Origin: Watersipora subatra
Taxonomy: Eukaryota > Bryozoa > Gymnolaemata > Cheilostomatida > Watersiporidae
Assembly: GCF_963576615.1 (NCBI RefSeq)
Contig: NC_088711.1
Coordinates: 7,434,869-7,498,868, forward strand
Direction: 5' to 3'
DNA: 64,000 nt
Part shown: piece by piece, positions 12,500 to 26,300 of the stretch
Numbering within the stretch: position 1 is the first letter of the stretch
Layout: each line of letters begins with the position of its first letter
Position numbers and translations under genes: made by a program
Notes under the pieces: generated by a model
The model's database searches: none
Told to the model about the DNA's origin: nothing
What the model saw: only the letters and a program-made list of their open reading frames with translations

Positions 12500-13393
12500 C
12501 AGTAGATGCTCTTTTAATGTATACCTCCTATTATGTAAATTCCAGATAACGTTAAGAATTTATGTGAAGTTTTAGCTCTGTACTACGTAAAAAATTCGAT
12601 ATAACGTAAAGTGTCAAGTCGGGTGAGTTGTCCAATTCGATTTGAATGGTAACCTATCTTGCCGCACTTGCAAGAGAAAAAAGACGTGTATATCGCGTTT
12701 ATCTATTTATATATACAACATCCGTGATATTCTAGTTCGTCGTGATAGATCGTCAGATGAGTTGACAAAACAGAGAATATGTAGCAGCGCAATTGTTCAT
12801 AAATACTTGAAGGTGATCGATTAGTGCAGGTGCTACAGTTTAGGTCTACCAATCTAAATGGCATAAGTTGAAGTATCGTCAAATGTTTATCTTAATCTTA
12901 ATCAAATTTTATCTTAATCTTGACTCTTGGGTACAGATAGACGAACATGTAGTAGGCCTACCGCTTTTTTTATAGTAAAAAATATTGTTTTGTTTCGCTT
13001 GATTGTAGATGTATAAAATATTTATTATTAGTTTTACTTTGCAGAATAGACTTCGCTGTTTAGAAAAAATAAGTAAATCGTTGTGAATGAATGTCAAAGA
13101 TGTGCGCTCCCCATCAAGTTATTGTAAAATTAACGCAATTGTGGTCTATGAAACTCAAGTGAAGTTAATAAGAAGGAAATTTGTCGATGCAAACCAATAA
13201 TAGTTACGGTACAGCCCACACATTAAAAAGTTATGTCTAGTTTTCTTTTATGTCCTGCCAAAGGTGTGAGTTTGGAAAGATCTTGAAACGGATTAGGCAA
13301 TTTACATGCGTTTTACTGTTCCTATAATGTAAAATCCCGTAATAGCGTAAATGTTCTTGGAGCAGATCATTTATGTTGTAGGAGCGTCTACTG
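12500..13393. mobile_element. 894-bp MITE with TA target site
   Basis: CAGTAGATGCTC at the left and GAGCGTCTACTG at the right are inverted repeats flanked by TA (12498-12499 and 13394-13395). Repeated motifs of the type AATGTAAA and ATAACGTAA lie inside both ends. No transposase is present. Confidence 0.8.
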
Positions 13394-13736
13394 TATTGCC
13401 CATGGTGCCTTAGCTTTCCTAAAAATGTATAGAGACTATTTACTTGCCATCTATGTTTATGCTTTCAAAAAGACCAAACAAACACATTTCACGCTTGGAA
13501 GGGGTTTATATAAATGGCTCCAATAGATACATTTCTTACATTTAATAATTTTCTAAATTTATACTAGAAATCATAATCAACTGATTCTCAATTGTTTGAA
13601 CCTAACTGAACTTTGATTGCAACTGTGATGCTCAAATTTGTTAGTCTTCTCCGATATCCAGAGTAACGGAATTCATTTTAAGAGAGTCAACTATACTTGG
13701 ATTTATAAAACATTCTCTCTATGATGCCTCTGCCTT

Positions 13737-13930
13737 TAACTCATGTCAGTCTATACTGTCCAATCTTGAAATATGCTAACACTGTGTAGGATTCAATCCA
13801 AAGGACTGCCATTGAAGCGATAAATAATATACAGAAAAGGGTTATTAGATGTATCAGCAAGCTTGAAAAAAAGGTAAAAAAATGCTCTGTACGAGTTCAG
13901 GCCTGTAGATATTTTAATCTTCACTGCAAA
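13737..13930 (+). pseudogene. LINE RT fragment, degenerate
   Basis: A + frame reads LTHVSLYCPILKYANTV, a stop, then INNIQKRVIRCIS. This resembles the P-LEYA-VW then IQ-RA-R segment of LINE reverse transcriptases, as in the intact copy at 7620-8546. It carries a stop and lacks everything else. I recognise no gene between it and FMO-A at 17395. Confidence 0.55.
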
Positions 13931-14320
13931 AACACCAGCTCTCATTTATGAAAATGCTGTGAGATAAGGATTGCCATCAAGATTTATCATTTGCGTATAC
14001 AGAAATAATGAACAGCCACTTCGAGATGACTATCGTAACTAGGTCTACAACTAGAGGAGAGTTAACACCTCAAACGTCTATCTTCATAGGTTTTTGCCTA
14101 GAGAGAACTATCAGGGATATGCGTGGAACGCGAGACATATTTGACACTACTGAATTAATGCATTGACCCCTGTTCATAACTTTAGTAGATTGCTTAGAAT
14201 GAGTAACGATAAACAATTGAAATCCTAACGGCAAGACGCTGTTAACCTTGTGATATATCCTTATTGGGCAGGCTGTAAGCACTCATGAAGCTCTAAAATC
14301 TAAATTGTTCAAAAAACGTA

Positions 14321-14324
14321 TTAA
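14321..14324. other. Empty TTAA site matching the MITE at 45255-46130
   Basis: ACGTATTAAAAGGCTAAATATTACAAG in unit A corresponds to unit B with its 876-bp element removed (flanks AATGTATTAA and TTAAAAGACC...ATTACAAG). The surrounding 14080-14345 block is homologous to 45120-45254. Confidence 0.75.
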
Positions 14325-15896
14325 AAGGCTAAATATTACAAGTCAATCCATTTGCTGTTTTGTTATGAAGAAGGCGCATAGAAAACCAAAATTTAGGATG
14401 ATGATGTGAGACAATAGAAATATTATAAACAAAACAATTTTAGTTGACTTTGTCAAAAGTATATACATGTATAAGCAACATGGAAGAGGTAGTAGAAAGA
14501 GCTCTGTAGTATTACAATACACATTACTACATTGTATTACTACACTAACCACATCACTTGACTGGTTAAGAAAAGACAATTGTGACAAAAATTATGGCAA
14601 ACTTGTGACATAGAAGGTTATATCCTAAACTGAATTTGCTTTTTTTTGAGAAGCAGCAAACAGCTGTAGCGTTGAGAAAAACATGCTGATAGAAGTGCAA
14701 TGTTATAAGTGCCACATGAATCTTTTTTGGGTTTGTATTAATCCTTTTTTGTGTAACTGATCTAGCTGATGATTTATTTTGCATTACTAGCTTTTACACT
14801 AATTTTACACTTTCTCATCACTGTTGACAATTCTACAGATACCGAAAATTTTCAGAAAATATTAATTGTAGCCCATAACATGAATGATCAATGGAAACAA
14901 GCGCTAATCTGCATGTTTAAGAAACATACTAAAACGTCATATATCAATGGCTTTCCTTCTCTTGATGGTCTGATTGCACCAAATACATGTATCTTAAAAC
15001 TGTCTTAATATCAGAAGTAGCATTAAGTAGCTTTTGTATAGAACACCCAGAGAGGCTATGTTGCTTGTGTACACAATCCTGTGCAGACTATTCTTTAAAT
15101 GAGCTGTTCGAGTGAGGGATCATCAGTGCGATGTCATATCCCTTGTATAGATTTATAGGTTTAGTTTATTCTCAATTTTTAGAGATTAATGTTATTTGCT
15201 ATGTTTAGTGTAAACATTTTACCTCGTCAAATTACTCCTATGACAGCTGTCTATAAGCAATTCTCACATAGCCATCTCAAAGTAATTGGAAGACAGCATG
15301 TTGATGTTTGTAGTCATACTAGTTTAGCCTTAATTTATAATCTGTAAATCCATCGCATTAATCTCTGATATCAACAAATTCATCAAAGAATTATTTATCG
15401 CTAACAATTATGCATTTTCAATTCGGTTTTGTTGTTGTCTAATATTGTAGCGATATATGTGCATATATTACATACATCTTACAATATATTATGTATGTAT
15501 TGTTATATTGTACATGTACAAATATAGCAACAGAGAGCTGCCGGTAGGTCATGATTATGGTTACCTAAATGATGGTATTTTTTCTTGGCTGTCTTGCTAT
15601 CTGCTTCAAGATTTCTATTCAATGAGACTTTAAAGTAATTAAAGTACACTTGCACTTTATTTATGGTTTGTTTTTAGTTACTATCATAAGTAGGAGAATT
15701 GGATTTTATTAGGATCACCTCAAAGCAGTGGCTAGAGCTAAAGTGTCTTTTTATTGCTAACAGGATACTTGGCAATCAACATGGCAGTTGCTCATTGCGA
15801 TCGATTGTTATAGTAGCGATGCAGTATTTAGTCACTTCTGTTGAGTACTGAATTCATATTCAGGTTGAAAAAATAACGACTTATTTTGTTAGATTA

Positions 15897-16349
15897 ATGT
15901 GACAATATTACAGTATTAGTGTTACAGTATTAGTGTTACAGTATTACAGTATTAGTGTGACAGTATTATAGTATTAGTGTGACAGTATTACAGTATTAGT
16001 GTGACAGCATTACAGTATTAGTGTTACAGTATTAGTGTGACAGTATTACAGTATTAGTGTGACAGTATTACAGTATTAGTGTGACAATATTACAGTATTA
16101 GTGTGACAGTATTACAGTATTAGTGTTACAGTATTACAGTATTAGTGTGACAGTATTACAGTATTAGTGTGACAATATTACAGTATTAGTGTGACAGTAT
16201 TACAGTATTAGTGTTACAGTATTACAGTATTAGTGTGACAGTATTACAGTATTAGTGTGACAGTATTACAGTATTAGTGTTACAGTATTACAGTATTAGT
16301 GTTACAGTATTAGTGTTACAGTATTAGTGTTACAGTATTAGTGTTACAG
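15897..16349. repeat. 22/14-bp minisatellite, expanded in unit A only
   Basis: About 450 bp alternates the units GTGTGACAGTATTACAGTATTA and GTGTTACAGTATTA. The matching place in unit B (about 47624-47652) has a single ATTACAGTATTAGTGTTACAG. It lies about 1 kb upstream of the FMO-A start codon. Confidence 0.9.
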
Positions 16350-17200
16350 AGTTTGAAAGAGCTGTCTCTTTTTTGAGACTGAGGAGTTATATTGGTAAAA
16401 GGTGTAATCATGTAATAGCTACTCTTAGTAAAACCTTCATTGTGGAGTCTCATTGATTAAGTCATCACGTATTGTTTTATATGCTTGACTGATTCAAAAT
16501 GTTGTGGAAGTGGTAGACAATCATTGACTAATTAGCATAAACCATTGTAAAAAGTTGTTGAATAGGAAATATCAATATTAAAACGATTTTTATGATGATC
16601 ACTTCATCTTTAACAAAAATGCATTTCATACAAATTCTTAAAGCTTACCATGTATGTAGCTTTTACTGGTAAGTGTTGATTTGATGACATAGTACATGTA
16701 TTCTATATTTTTTATAACCAAAGATTTGTATATTCTTAATAAGTAAAACTTGGTTCGCACAAGTTGCCTCATCAATTTTTGAGAGATGTAGCCAGACTGC
16801 ACCCTCTCATTTTTACTGGTCTTTTGTCAAATGGTTTTCGAATTCATGTAACCGACCTGAACTTGTTGAAACAACAGATTTGGTTGGGCTCAGGATAATC
16901 AGATTTAGCACTGATAGGTAATACGTACACTCACTGCCTTCATAAGAAGAGTCTTGCAGCATTTGTAGAAAAGAGTGTTTTGCGGAGCCCATGGGCAAAA
17001 AAAGGACAAAGCCCATGCTGCTACAATTGAGTTACTCATATCGACAGTTTGAATATCACATGAATAATATTTGCTTATAATCTATTATTGTTTATCTTGT
17101 AATGGTCTTGTCATTTGTCTTAACATTTATTACTTCTATGTAACATTCATTACTGGATAATAGGTAGAAGGCCTTTAGAATGTACGTCATTGATCAGCAA

Positions 17201-17210
17201 GATATATAGG
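17201..17210 (+). promoter_or_regulatory. Possible TATA-like element upstream of FMO-A
   Basis: GATATATAGG lies about 190 bp before the start codon and is kept at 48476-48485 in unit B within a well-conserved block. Conservation may simply reflect recent duplication. Confidence 0.2.
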
Positions 17211-17394
17211 TATGGGTAGATGTTTGGATTCACTTGGTTGTTGGGTAAACATTGCAATGTTGATTGCTTCTATAGCTGAGAGGAGTTTTTGACAGTTTGC
17301 TATTTTATGTAAAATTTGATCAATTATTACCTTGATTAAGAAAAATCAAACAATTGATGGTAACTGGCGCTGTTACAGATCCTACCCAGAGACC

Positions 17395-20300
17395 ATGAAG
17401 AGAGTGGTAGTTATTGGAGCCGGTGCAGCTGGTCTGGCAGCACTCCGTTCACTAGTCTCAGATAGCAACAAGCTACATTACGTTGCTTATGAAAGAAGTG
17501 ACAAAGTTGGTGGCACTTGGATACTAGATGACCCCTACAAGCCTACCAGCATGTACAATCAGTTGAGGTGTGGTTCTTCTTAGATTCGTAATCAACTATG
17601 ATGTGGCTCTTTTACTTATATTTGTTGATGTTGTTTACTTATACATCAAGTGATATTTTACTGCTTTTGCTTCTTTCAGGATTCGGATGTTAAGCTATGT
17701 TCAGACTAGACAACATTAAAACACTTTTAATTAAATTTTCGTCTCTCATCGAGAAATTACATTTGCATAATCTCATATAGCGTTTTTTATGGTTGTCCTA
17801 CTGTAAGCTCTGCTTATGCTAATAGGTTCAGCGCAAAATTTGCATGGTTTAAAGATGTAGTTGCATCAAAAAAGTCAATTAGGACCCATAAAAGGCTAAA
17901 ACATCAGCTACAATTTGATGCCATTTTTGTCTTTGTAGACCAACCCTGTCCAGAGATATATGCGTTTGAATGAGGCCCTCTTTTAAAAAGCTCACGTTCC
18001 AGCGGGTGCCTATTTCGTGACGTCACAAGCAAGGTATCTGAAACGAAACCACGAGCAATAAATATGAGGTCGATTCGTTAGCCAATCATGCGCGCGAAAT
18101 TTTTATATAGGCCGTAATAAATGTTATCACTCGTAAAGCGCGTTGTCTGTGATCTCGAAGATTCTCCTAATTAGAGAATTCATTCTCATTCGTTGCTGAT
18201 TCAACGCGTTTCAACAATTACTAAGTTATACATAGTTTTAAAATGGCTTCAAGTTCGAGCGACCGCTACTCAGAGTTATCTGAGCAACTTTTAGTATAAG
18301 ATTAGAGTAGACAGCCTATGGCCAAAGCTGACAGGGGTCAGCAGCGTTTTGCTGCAGAAGAAGACAGAATGGAGGTAAATTAACTTAGAGTCTTCTATAC
18401 TTTAGTAAATGTAATGTTTTTTATAGTCATAAATACATATACTAATTAATAAAATGATAATTCTTTGCTATCTCCAATCATCGTTTCATAGCTTATCTGC
18501 CGTTTTACCTAGCTATAATATTTTTTTCGAATTTTCTTTGGTAAATTAGAGTCATGATTACAAATTATTTTCACTCGTAGGAAGTGGGTAAAATCGATTG
18601 ATCATTGCAAATCTTTAATTTCCAGAACCAAAGCTTCGAATCGTTGGCTTGGCGTACCGGTGCCTTTATTAAATGTTTATTCGTTTTTAAAATTACACTC
18701 GCAATCTATTTAACTCCCAATTTGGAAGCTGTCAATAGATACGCTTTAGAATGACATATCTATGAATGACATATTTATTGCATCTACTTTGTTTACATTT
18801 ACTTGTTTTACTGATTACAGAATGTTTATGTCATCCCACCAGCCGAAGAAGCTTTGTCAGTGTGGAAACTGCCATAAAGGAGAAAGCGAGACTTGAATGC
18901 GTGCTGGATAAGCCATGATGTTTTGTTTGAGTTTGTTGCAGTAGATGAATTTGTCTTATTGTATCAGCTAATACTATGTGAGTGGCCACGACTTGATGAA
19001 TATTTTTAATAAAAGCTTTATGCCGAGATGAAAATATTTTTGCTTGTAAAAATTATATAATAAAATAATATTGTTAAAGATAATGCAAAACATGATTTGC
19101 AGAATATTGTAGTAAATCGGATATGGTATATGGGTGTCCGCAGAACGGGAGAATGTGAGTTCAAATCCAGTTTGCAGCAGACTTCTCATCCTTAAAACTC
19201 TATCCTTGTCTATATTCTTTTCAAAGAGGTGGCTTGCTTATTTCACTTATCTAGTATTCGGTAAGAATACTAGTAAGAAACTAGTACGTAGGCAATAGGT
19301 AATAGGCGACATAATGTGGGCGGGGCTTATGGGAGGCTGTATATCGTTTGTATGGGTAGCTGCAGAACTGAGCTGATACAAAGACCGCGTTCTACAATAG
19401 TGACTTGACAGAATTACCGTAGACCGGTAGAATTGGTAGTCGGTACCCAAATGTTTACACAACATTTGGAGAAAGTGAGTAGAACAAATTTTCAATTTTC
19501 GTTATTTGAGGCCTTTGAAACATTCATAATCATGCATCTGTAGCAGGATTTAAAATTTTATTCTAGCCAACATGAGCAAATACAAAATAAGATATATGCC
19601 AATAGAGCCGCGTAAGACTAGACTTTTATCGCAAATACCCGATGTGAATACGAGAGATAAAGACAGGTTGCCAAACGCGTGACATCATTTTGGGCAAGTC
19701 TGGGCACGTTTTGGTGGCCTGAGCGTTTTTACGGCGATCAGATTTTTTCGGTTTTAATCTTCAAATATCTTGGCAATGCGATCGCGTAACACAACAAACA
19801 ACATATCAACTGATAGAGAAAAAAAATGCTTTCTTTTAAGATCAACTTAAATTTTGACGCAACTACATCTTTAAGGTCATCGTAATGCTTCGTTTTCACG
19901 AGTTAATAAGTTTGTAAACCATAAGAACTTATATTTACATTGTGTAGATCGTAAGCGTAGTCTCTTTGCCAAACTATACAATATTCTTCAGTATATTATT
20001 CTACTAGTCTTAATGATAGAGATTGTCAGGTGTATATATAAAGCAATTGAAGTTTGAATTTAAATTTAGCAAATGCAGTATAAAGCCAACCACATGGTTC
20101 AAATTGGCCAAGCAGAGATGAAATTTGACTTAGCCAGGCATTCCCATCTGCATCATATTCCTTTGGTATGTCTATTGCACAAATCGCATCAGTTTACCAT
20201 CAGTAGTGTGTTAGAACAGTGTTGAGTTTGAAGGAGGCTTCAAAACAACTACAAATATTTTTTATTTGGTTAGTATGCTTTGTGTGTTCACCTGTAAACA

Positions 20301-23300
20301 ACCATAAGTAAAATTTCAGTTTCTCAAATTGAGAGGTTGCCAACTCACGTTCTGACCACAATCTCCCACAATCTTCCCGTGCAGGCCATCGCAGGGTGGA
20401 TTACCAACAGGCCATTTTTTGGAACCAACTCCCTAAGACTATTAAAAGCATAGAGGTGGCCAGTTTTAAGAGAGAACTTAGGTTGCATCTTTTAACAGGT
20501 GAATGAAACCTAATTACCCATAAAAATTGACGTTGATTACACTATGACGACAAGCCCAATGCCATGACTAGCTATGCTATTGCGTATTCTGGGCTTTATC
20601 ACTCTTCCAGCTTTTTTCTTTTGTTTAACTAATTTAGTTGATGAAAATAAATCACAAATCATCCTGCCCGTGTCTCAAGGTTACCCTTCATGCATAATTC
20701 TGATGTCATTTTAACTTGCACGCTACACACTGTGCTTAATTGGCCACACAAATCATCTTTGGCAGTTTTCGTTGTGTAGTATTCCACATATACATGCATA
20801 GTAAGGCCTCCCACTCTGCAATTTCAACTATCAGGCTTCAACGATTTCCACTCAGGCTGGTATTTCGGATTTTCTGTTGGACTTCATTGGATACATATAG
20901 CGATACATTATGAATGTGCCCCCACCCCATAAAGTAGGAGGGCTTACTGAAATGTTTTGTTTTACTCTTACATGCCTATCTAAAGGATTATAGCATGATT
21001 GTAAACTCTTTTTCGTGCTTCTGTTATTTCACAAGTCAACATAATCTACGGGTTTGATTATCTCACATAACTAATTTACCAAAGGAAGTGATGGCTGACC
21101 CGCGATCTCCGTTCTAAGATAAGATCTATGAGAAAAGGAAAACGTGAGAAGATATGTTTTGTTGACGTGAATATCTATTAGTATTTTAGAACAGCGAAAT
21201 TTATATATTTTTTTTAATTGTTGATGACCAAATAGGAAGGAAGGCCTCTGACGCAGTCGGCTGATGATGAGGGCAAAATAACTACCAGGATGCTTGATAA
21301 TCTATTTTAGAAAACGTTCATCTTTTAGCTTTTTTTCATTGAAAATATTATTTGAAATTTGGAATATATTTATTCCATATCTTTAGGCTCTGAATTGCAA
21401 AAGCTTGCAAATATGCTACTGCTTTTATTTGCTTCTTCCAGGTTTCAGACGTTAAGCTATGTTCAGACTAGACAACATTCAAACACTTCAGATTATATCT
21501 TCACCTCTCATCGAGAAACTATGTTCCCATAAACTTATACAGGGTTTTCTTATGGTTGCCCACTGTACGCTCTGCTTATACTAACTGGTTCAACGCAAAA
21601 TTTGCATGGGTTAAGGTCATCGTAATGCTTCGTTTTCACGAGTTAATAAGTTAGTAAACCATAAGAACTTATATTTACGTTGTGTAGATCCTAAGTGTAG
21701 TCTCTTTGCCAAACTATACAATATTTTTCAGTATATTATTCTACTAATCTTAATGATAGAGACTGTCAACTGTATTTGTGCCATCAACATGAATATTGAT
21801 TTGTCATATGCATTCCTTTATGGTTAGTTTCTGCTTATAAACCTTTAGCTGAATCGTGTGGGTTTCGATAGGGTAAATTATAGAAAAGATGTAACAACTT
21901 CTAAATAATGTATATTTAAAGTATTTGATGTTCAAATTTAAATTTAGCAAGTGCTGTTTAAAGCCAACAGCAGGGTTAAAGGCACTGTTAGGCCTCACAT
22001 TGGTCAAGCAGGGATGAAATTTGATCAACCCAGGCATTCCCGTCTGCATCATACTGGAGGGCTATGTCTATTGCTTAAATCTTTTGTAGAAATCTCATCA
22101 GTTTGCTATCCACATCGTGTTAGAATAGAGTTTGAAGGAGGCTTTAACAACTGTTATTAACCAATTAAAAGTATTTATTGTTTGGTTAGTAAGCTTTGTG
22201 TGTTCACCTGTAAACCGAGTAAAATTTTAGTTCTTTACATTGAAAGTTTGCCTACTCAAGTTCTCACCCTGCTCTTGTCTCTCAAGGTTAGCCTTCATGC
22301 ATAATTTAGGTTTGCAATAAATAGGCAAATGGCCCATTTATTACAAACCATATACTTTTACAAACATGTGTCATCTTAACTTGCACATTAGATGCTACGT
22401 ATGCTCAATTGGCAAAGCAAATAATTTTTGGCAGTTAACGTTATGTTATGTAGTATTCCACATATACACGCATAATAAGGCCTCCCACTTTGTGGTTTCA
22501 ACTATCAGGCTTCCCCGTATTGGTTATTTTTTGTTGCCCTTCGTTTGGATGCATATAGTAATATTTAATGAGCTCATTCTAAAGGATTATAGCATGATTG
22601 TGAATGCTTTTTCATGATTCTGCTATTTCACAAGTCGACAGACTCTAATGGTTTTATTATCTCACAGAACTAATTTACCAAAGGAAGTGATGGCTTTCCC
22701 AGGATTTCCATTCTCGGATAAGATCTATGAATCATTTATCGGCCATAAAGATGTGCTGGATTACCTGGAGAGCTTTGCTCAGCACTACCAGCTTCACAAG
22801 TACATCAAGGTAGTTGTCACAATCTAACATGTATGAAAATAGCTTGGGTAAAACATGACTAGGTTTCATTTATGCTTGCCTGTCTTGCTAAAGCCTGAGT
22901 TTCGTGTCATACCGATATTATGGCATGGTAATATATGACTATTCTCATTGGTTGCACCCACAAGCTTGGTTTCCTGAGAAACAACAAATAGATTACTCCT
23001 TTACGCACTATTGTTCTGCCATTGGTAAGTTCTGGTGTTGCCAATACTTGAGCTTCAATACAGAATGTAACCTTGTTTGACACACGGGTGGAGGTGAAAA
23101 ATAAATAAATGTCTGAATGCCCATATTTGAGGTCAATTGTAAAGTAAGTATATTGAATGCTTAGATATGTATGTATATATAAAGGAATATATATGTAGCA
23201 TGTATATACACATGTATAACGCTTAAATGCTGGGTTATACATGTATTCAATGAATAGGTATATATCCAATTTATTTATACCCTACAGGAGGAAACTATTC

Positions 23301-26300
23301 GATGGATTTAATAATTCGCGTAGTCAATTTCGTGAATTATTAAAATCCGGGAATAATTAGTTTTATTTTTAACACAAAAGAGAATAACTACTACCTCAAA
23401 TTAAAAACTAGCCGCTAAGCAGAGTTAGTAAACGTAGCTGAGTTCCAAACTCCTTTAAAATCATCTCTAGGGCTTTAAGTTAACCCCATTGCGAATGCAT
23501 CACCAAAGCAGAGCCGTGTAGCTTCGCAAGCTATGTGAAGTTATACGGCTCGGGTCTCAAGTTATTCGGAATTCGGCACGGCATCATCATCGCAAAAATC
23601 CCTCATGCAGTTCTTTACGTTAAAAAAATCTCATAACTTAACACAAGTTGTTGGATCTCTAAAGGCTTTCAAATCGATGAATATTTATGGAAACCTCTGG
23701 ATGCAGCCAAAGATTTTTAGCTTACCATGATCGACATAATTTTCCTAAGTAGAAACCTAAACACGTGGTATACGCATGTGAACGTTTTACTCTATTGCTA
23801 GCTGCATTCACGGATTAATTTATTCTCGAATGTGTTCATCCGCTAATAAATTAGTCCGCCAATATGCATGAAAAAACAATTTTCGTGAACTTTAACTCTG
23901 CGTATAATTTCATCCTGTAGGGTATACACATTGCATATATCGTAAAACCTCTAATTGAATGCCACCTCAATTTGAACGCTACCTTTATTTGACCACCACT
24001 GTGAGAGAAGGGTGGAAAAATAGGGCGCCACACTCTAATTGAACGCCACCTCCATTTGACCACCACTTCGACAATCTTTGTTCTTTACGAAACCATAATA
24101 TCAACTGATAAGTAGAAAAGTGTCCACAAAATCATTTTAATAATGAATCGTTTACCTCAATAACAATTAATTCTCTCATTGTCCAACTCCAAAGCTTTTC
24201 ATTTTTTTCGTTAAAACTTTGAAAGCAGTGCCATAGAAATAATTAATAACTGTCTCAGGCTATTAGTACCTTGTTTAACGCGGTCTTGATACTTCGAAGT
24301 ACACGTATATAAAAACGGTTTACATTTACGACGGTAGGTGAACAACTAGTTTTAGGCTAAAGATTTCGTTTAGCGAGCAAAACTTTTACGCATTGAGTTT
24401 CGTGCTAAATGCAACGCGTAAAAGTATTGCTCTGCCAACAAATTGTTTGGGCACTAATACCGATTAGTTCAGCAGTGCAGAAGAAGAGTTGAAGTCAGAA
24501 TACATTGTGGAAGGTATTGGACAACCAGAAGATGTTCGTTCCATCAAAAGCAACAATCAGAACGCAGCTATCCGACCAAATGATGCAAATATTTTAGTTT
24601 TAAAAACGTTAAACTTGGTTTTTGCACGTAATATAAGTATGGTTCGCTTATGTCACTTGTTCATGAATATATATATTTGTAGGGTTTGATTGATTATCAT
24701 TATATGTACATATTATAGTAAAAAGTATATATATATATTAAAAAGTAGAGCGTCATGGCGCTCAATTAGACATGTTATGGTATGTACACCCACCGTACTG
24801 TACGTATTAAAAATTAGTAGCAAAGTAGTATAGTAAGTAATACATACTTATATAATTTTACACATTACAGTACATTATGATAACATATAAATACAAGTAT
24901 GTAGTGTAGAAGGAAGCTTTTGATAATTGTTCCAATTGTCGATTGGTTACACAGCCTTAGCGAGCTTTATGCCCTGCGAACCTTCTTCATATTTCTTGAA
25001 TATCTACAGCTGCGTTTCCATAGTAATCATTTGCTTACTTCTCCTTTCAGCATCACTAGCTATCTTGGGACCCATGGCTAATGAATTGAAGTTTGTATTA
25101 AGCACTGAAACATTATAAACTAGGTGAATGCCCGGCGTTTCCTGGGTAATAAAAAAGTCTTTGGACAGAAAATTTATGGTTTTTTAACATATACAACATT
25201 TTACTATTCAACTTTTAAACTTCATTTAAATTTGAAAACAACTAAAGGTTTTCAAACAACTGCAACTTTTAAATTTCATATCATGAAATAAGTGTTTTAT
25301 TGAAATAACTTAGGAGGGAAAATAAAACTGTAAAGGTGTTTGTTTAAATGTAAATGTGAAATCATTAGCAAGTAATGGCTAAATATAGTCTGTTTTGCTA
25401 CAACTACTATGAAAAATTATTTGGTATACGATTATATGATTTTATTTCGTTTCAGTGTTAGCGTCATAAGACGAAAATATCGTATAGACACATAGAGTGG
25501 TATAGAAACCCATAGTAATTATCTAATGCAATCACTGCCGGTTAAAAACCATCATCATTGAAAAATAGTGACAAATCAAAATGTTAACCTTAGTAACTGT
25601 AGTTATCTACAATAACTTAAGTGCATTTTGTGGGTTTGATCCGGAAAAAATGTAACATTGCTGCAGCGTGCTACTTGCAGAGTTCTTACCTTCAAGACAG
25701 ACGTGTAACATGAACGCTGAATCTAACATATATGACTTTAGCTTACTGCAAACATACGAGAAAAAAGTTTCCGTATGCATTTTAGTAAACTTTCAACTAA
25801 AATTTTATCACTTATCTGTTTGCGAACCAGTTTTTACTATAATGGATGACACTGAACTGAGATACAATATCCAAATTTTGATTTTGAGAGAAATTATGGT
25901 TGATATCGTTTTGAGGAAAGCAATTTAGCCCGAGTACGGCGAGGGCGAAAAAGTATCGTGTTTCATAGAGTTAATAGTTTCAATTAATACGTCATTTAGC
26001 GTGGGCAATCGAGAAAAGGTGTATGGTGTTTGATAAGTTCGGTATCATGGTAAGGACTGTATAGCTGAGTGGTTAAGCGCGTGGTTTGGAAACTTTCGGT
26101 TGCGATCACCGTGAGTTCAAATCCAGCAGATTGTGAGCTTTTAATTCCAAGATTTTAGTAGCTATAGCTGGACATACCGAACTACACACATACAGACAAA
26201 CTGAGATTTATATAAATATAGATACAATATCGTATTACTCCTGCAAGATCCAGACTTGCCTAGTCATACCGCAGGCACACCGACCACCGAATTAGAATTT

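Larger units (their letters stand above)
17688..22660 (+). repeat. Internal tandem duplication within FMO-A intron 1
   Basis: Two ordered copies of the same intron sequence are present. Matching blocks are 17690/21450 (TTAAGCTATGTTCAGACTAG), 19871/21611 (GGTCATCGTAATGCTTCG), 20060-20290/21930-22210, 20670-20850/22280-22510 and a dead exon 2 at 21066 versus the real one at 22668. The same intron in FMO-B is only 765 bp and carries one copy. Confidence 0.85.

Noticed and set aside
15897-16349. CRISPR-like array
   Set aside because: There are no unique spacers; units of 22 and 14 bp simply alternate, and the genome is eukaryotic.
26062-26124. Functional tRNA gene
   Set aside because: A and B boxes are present but there is no cloverleaf acceptor pairing, and the SINE tail follows; related SINEs lie at 6668 and 26728.
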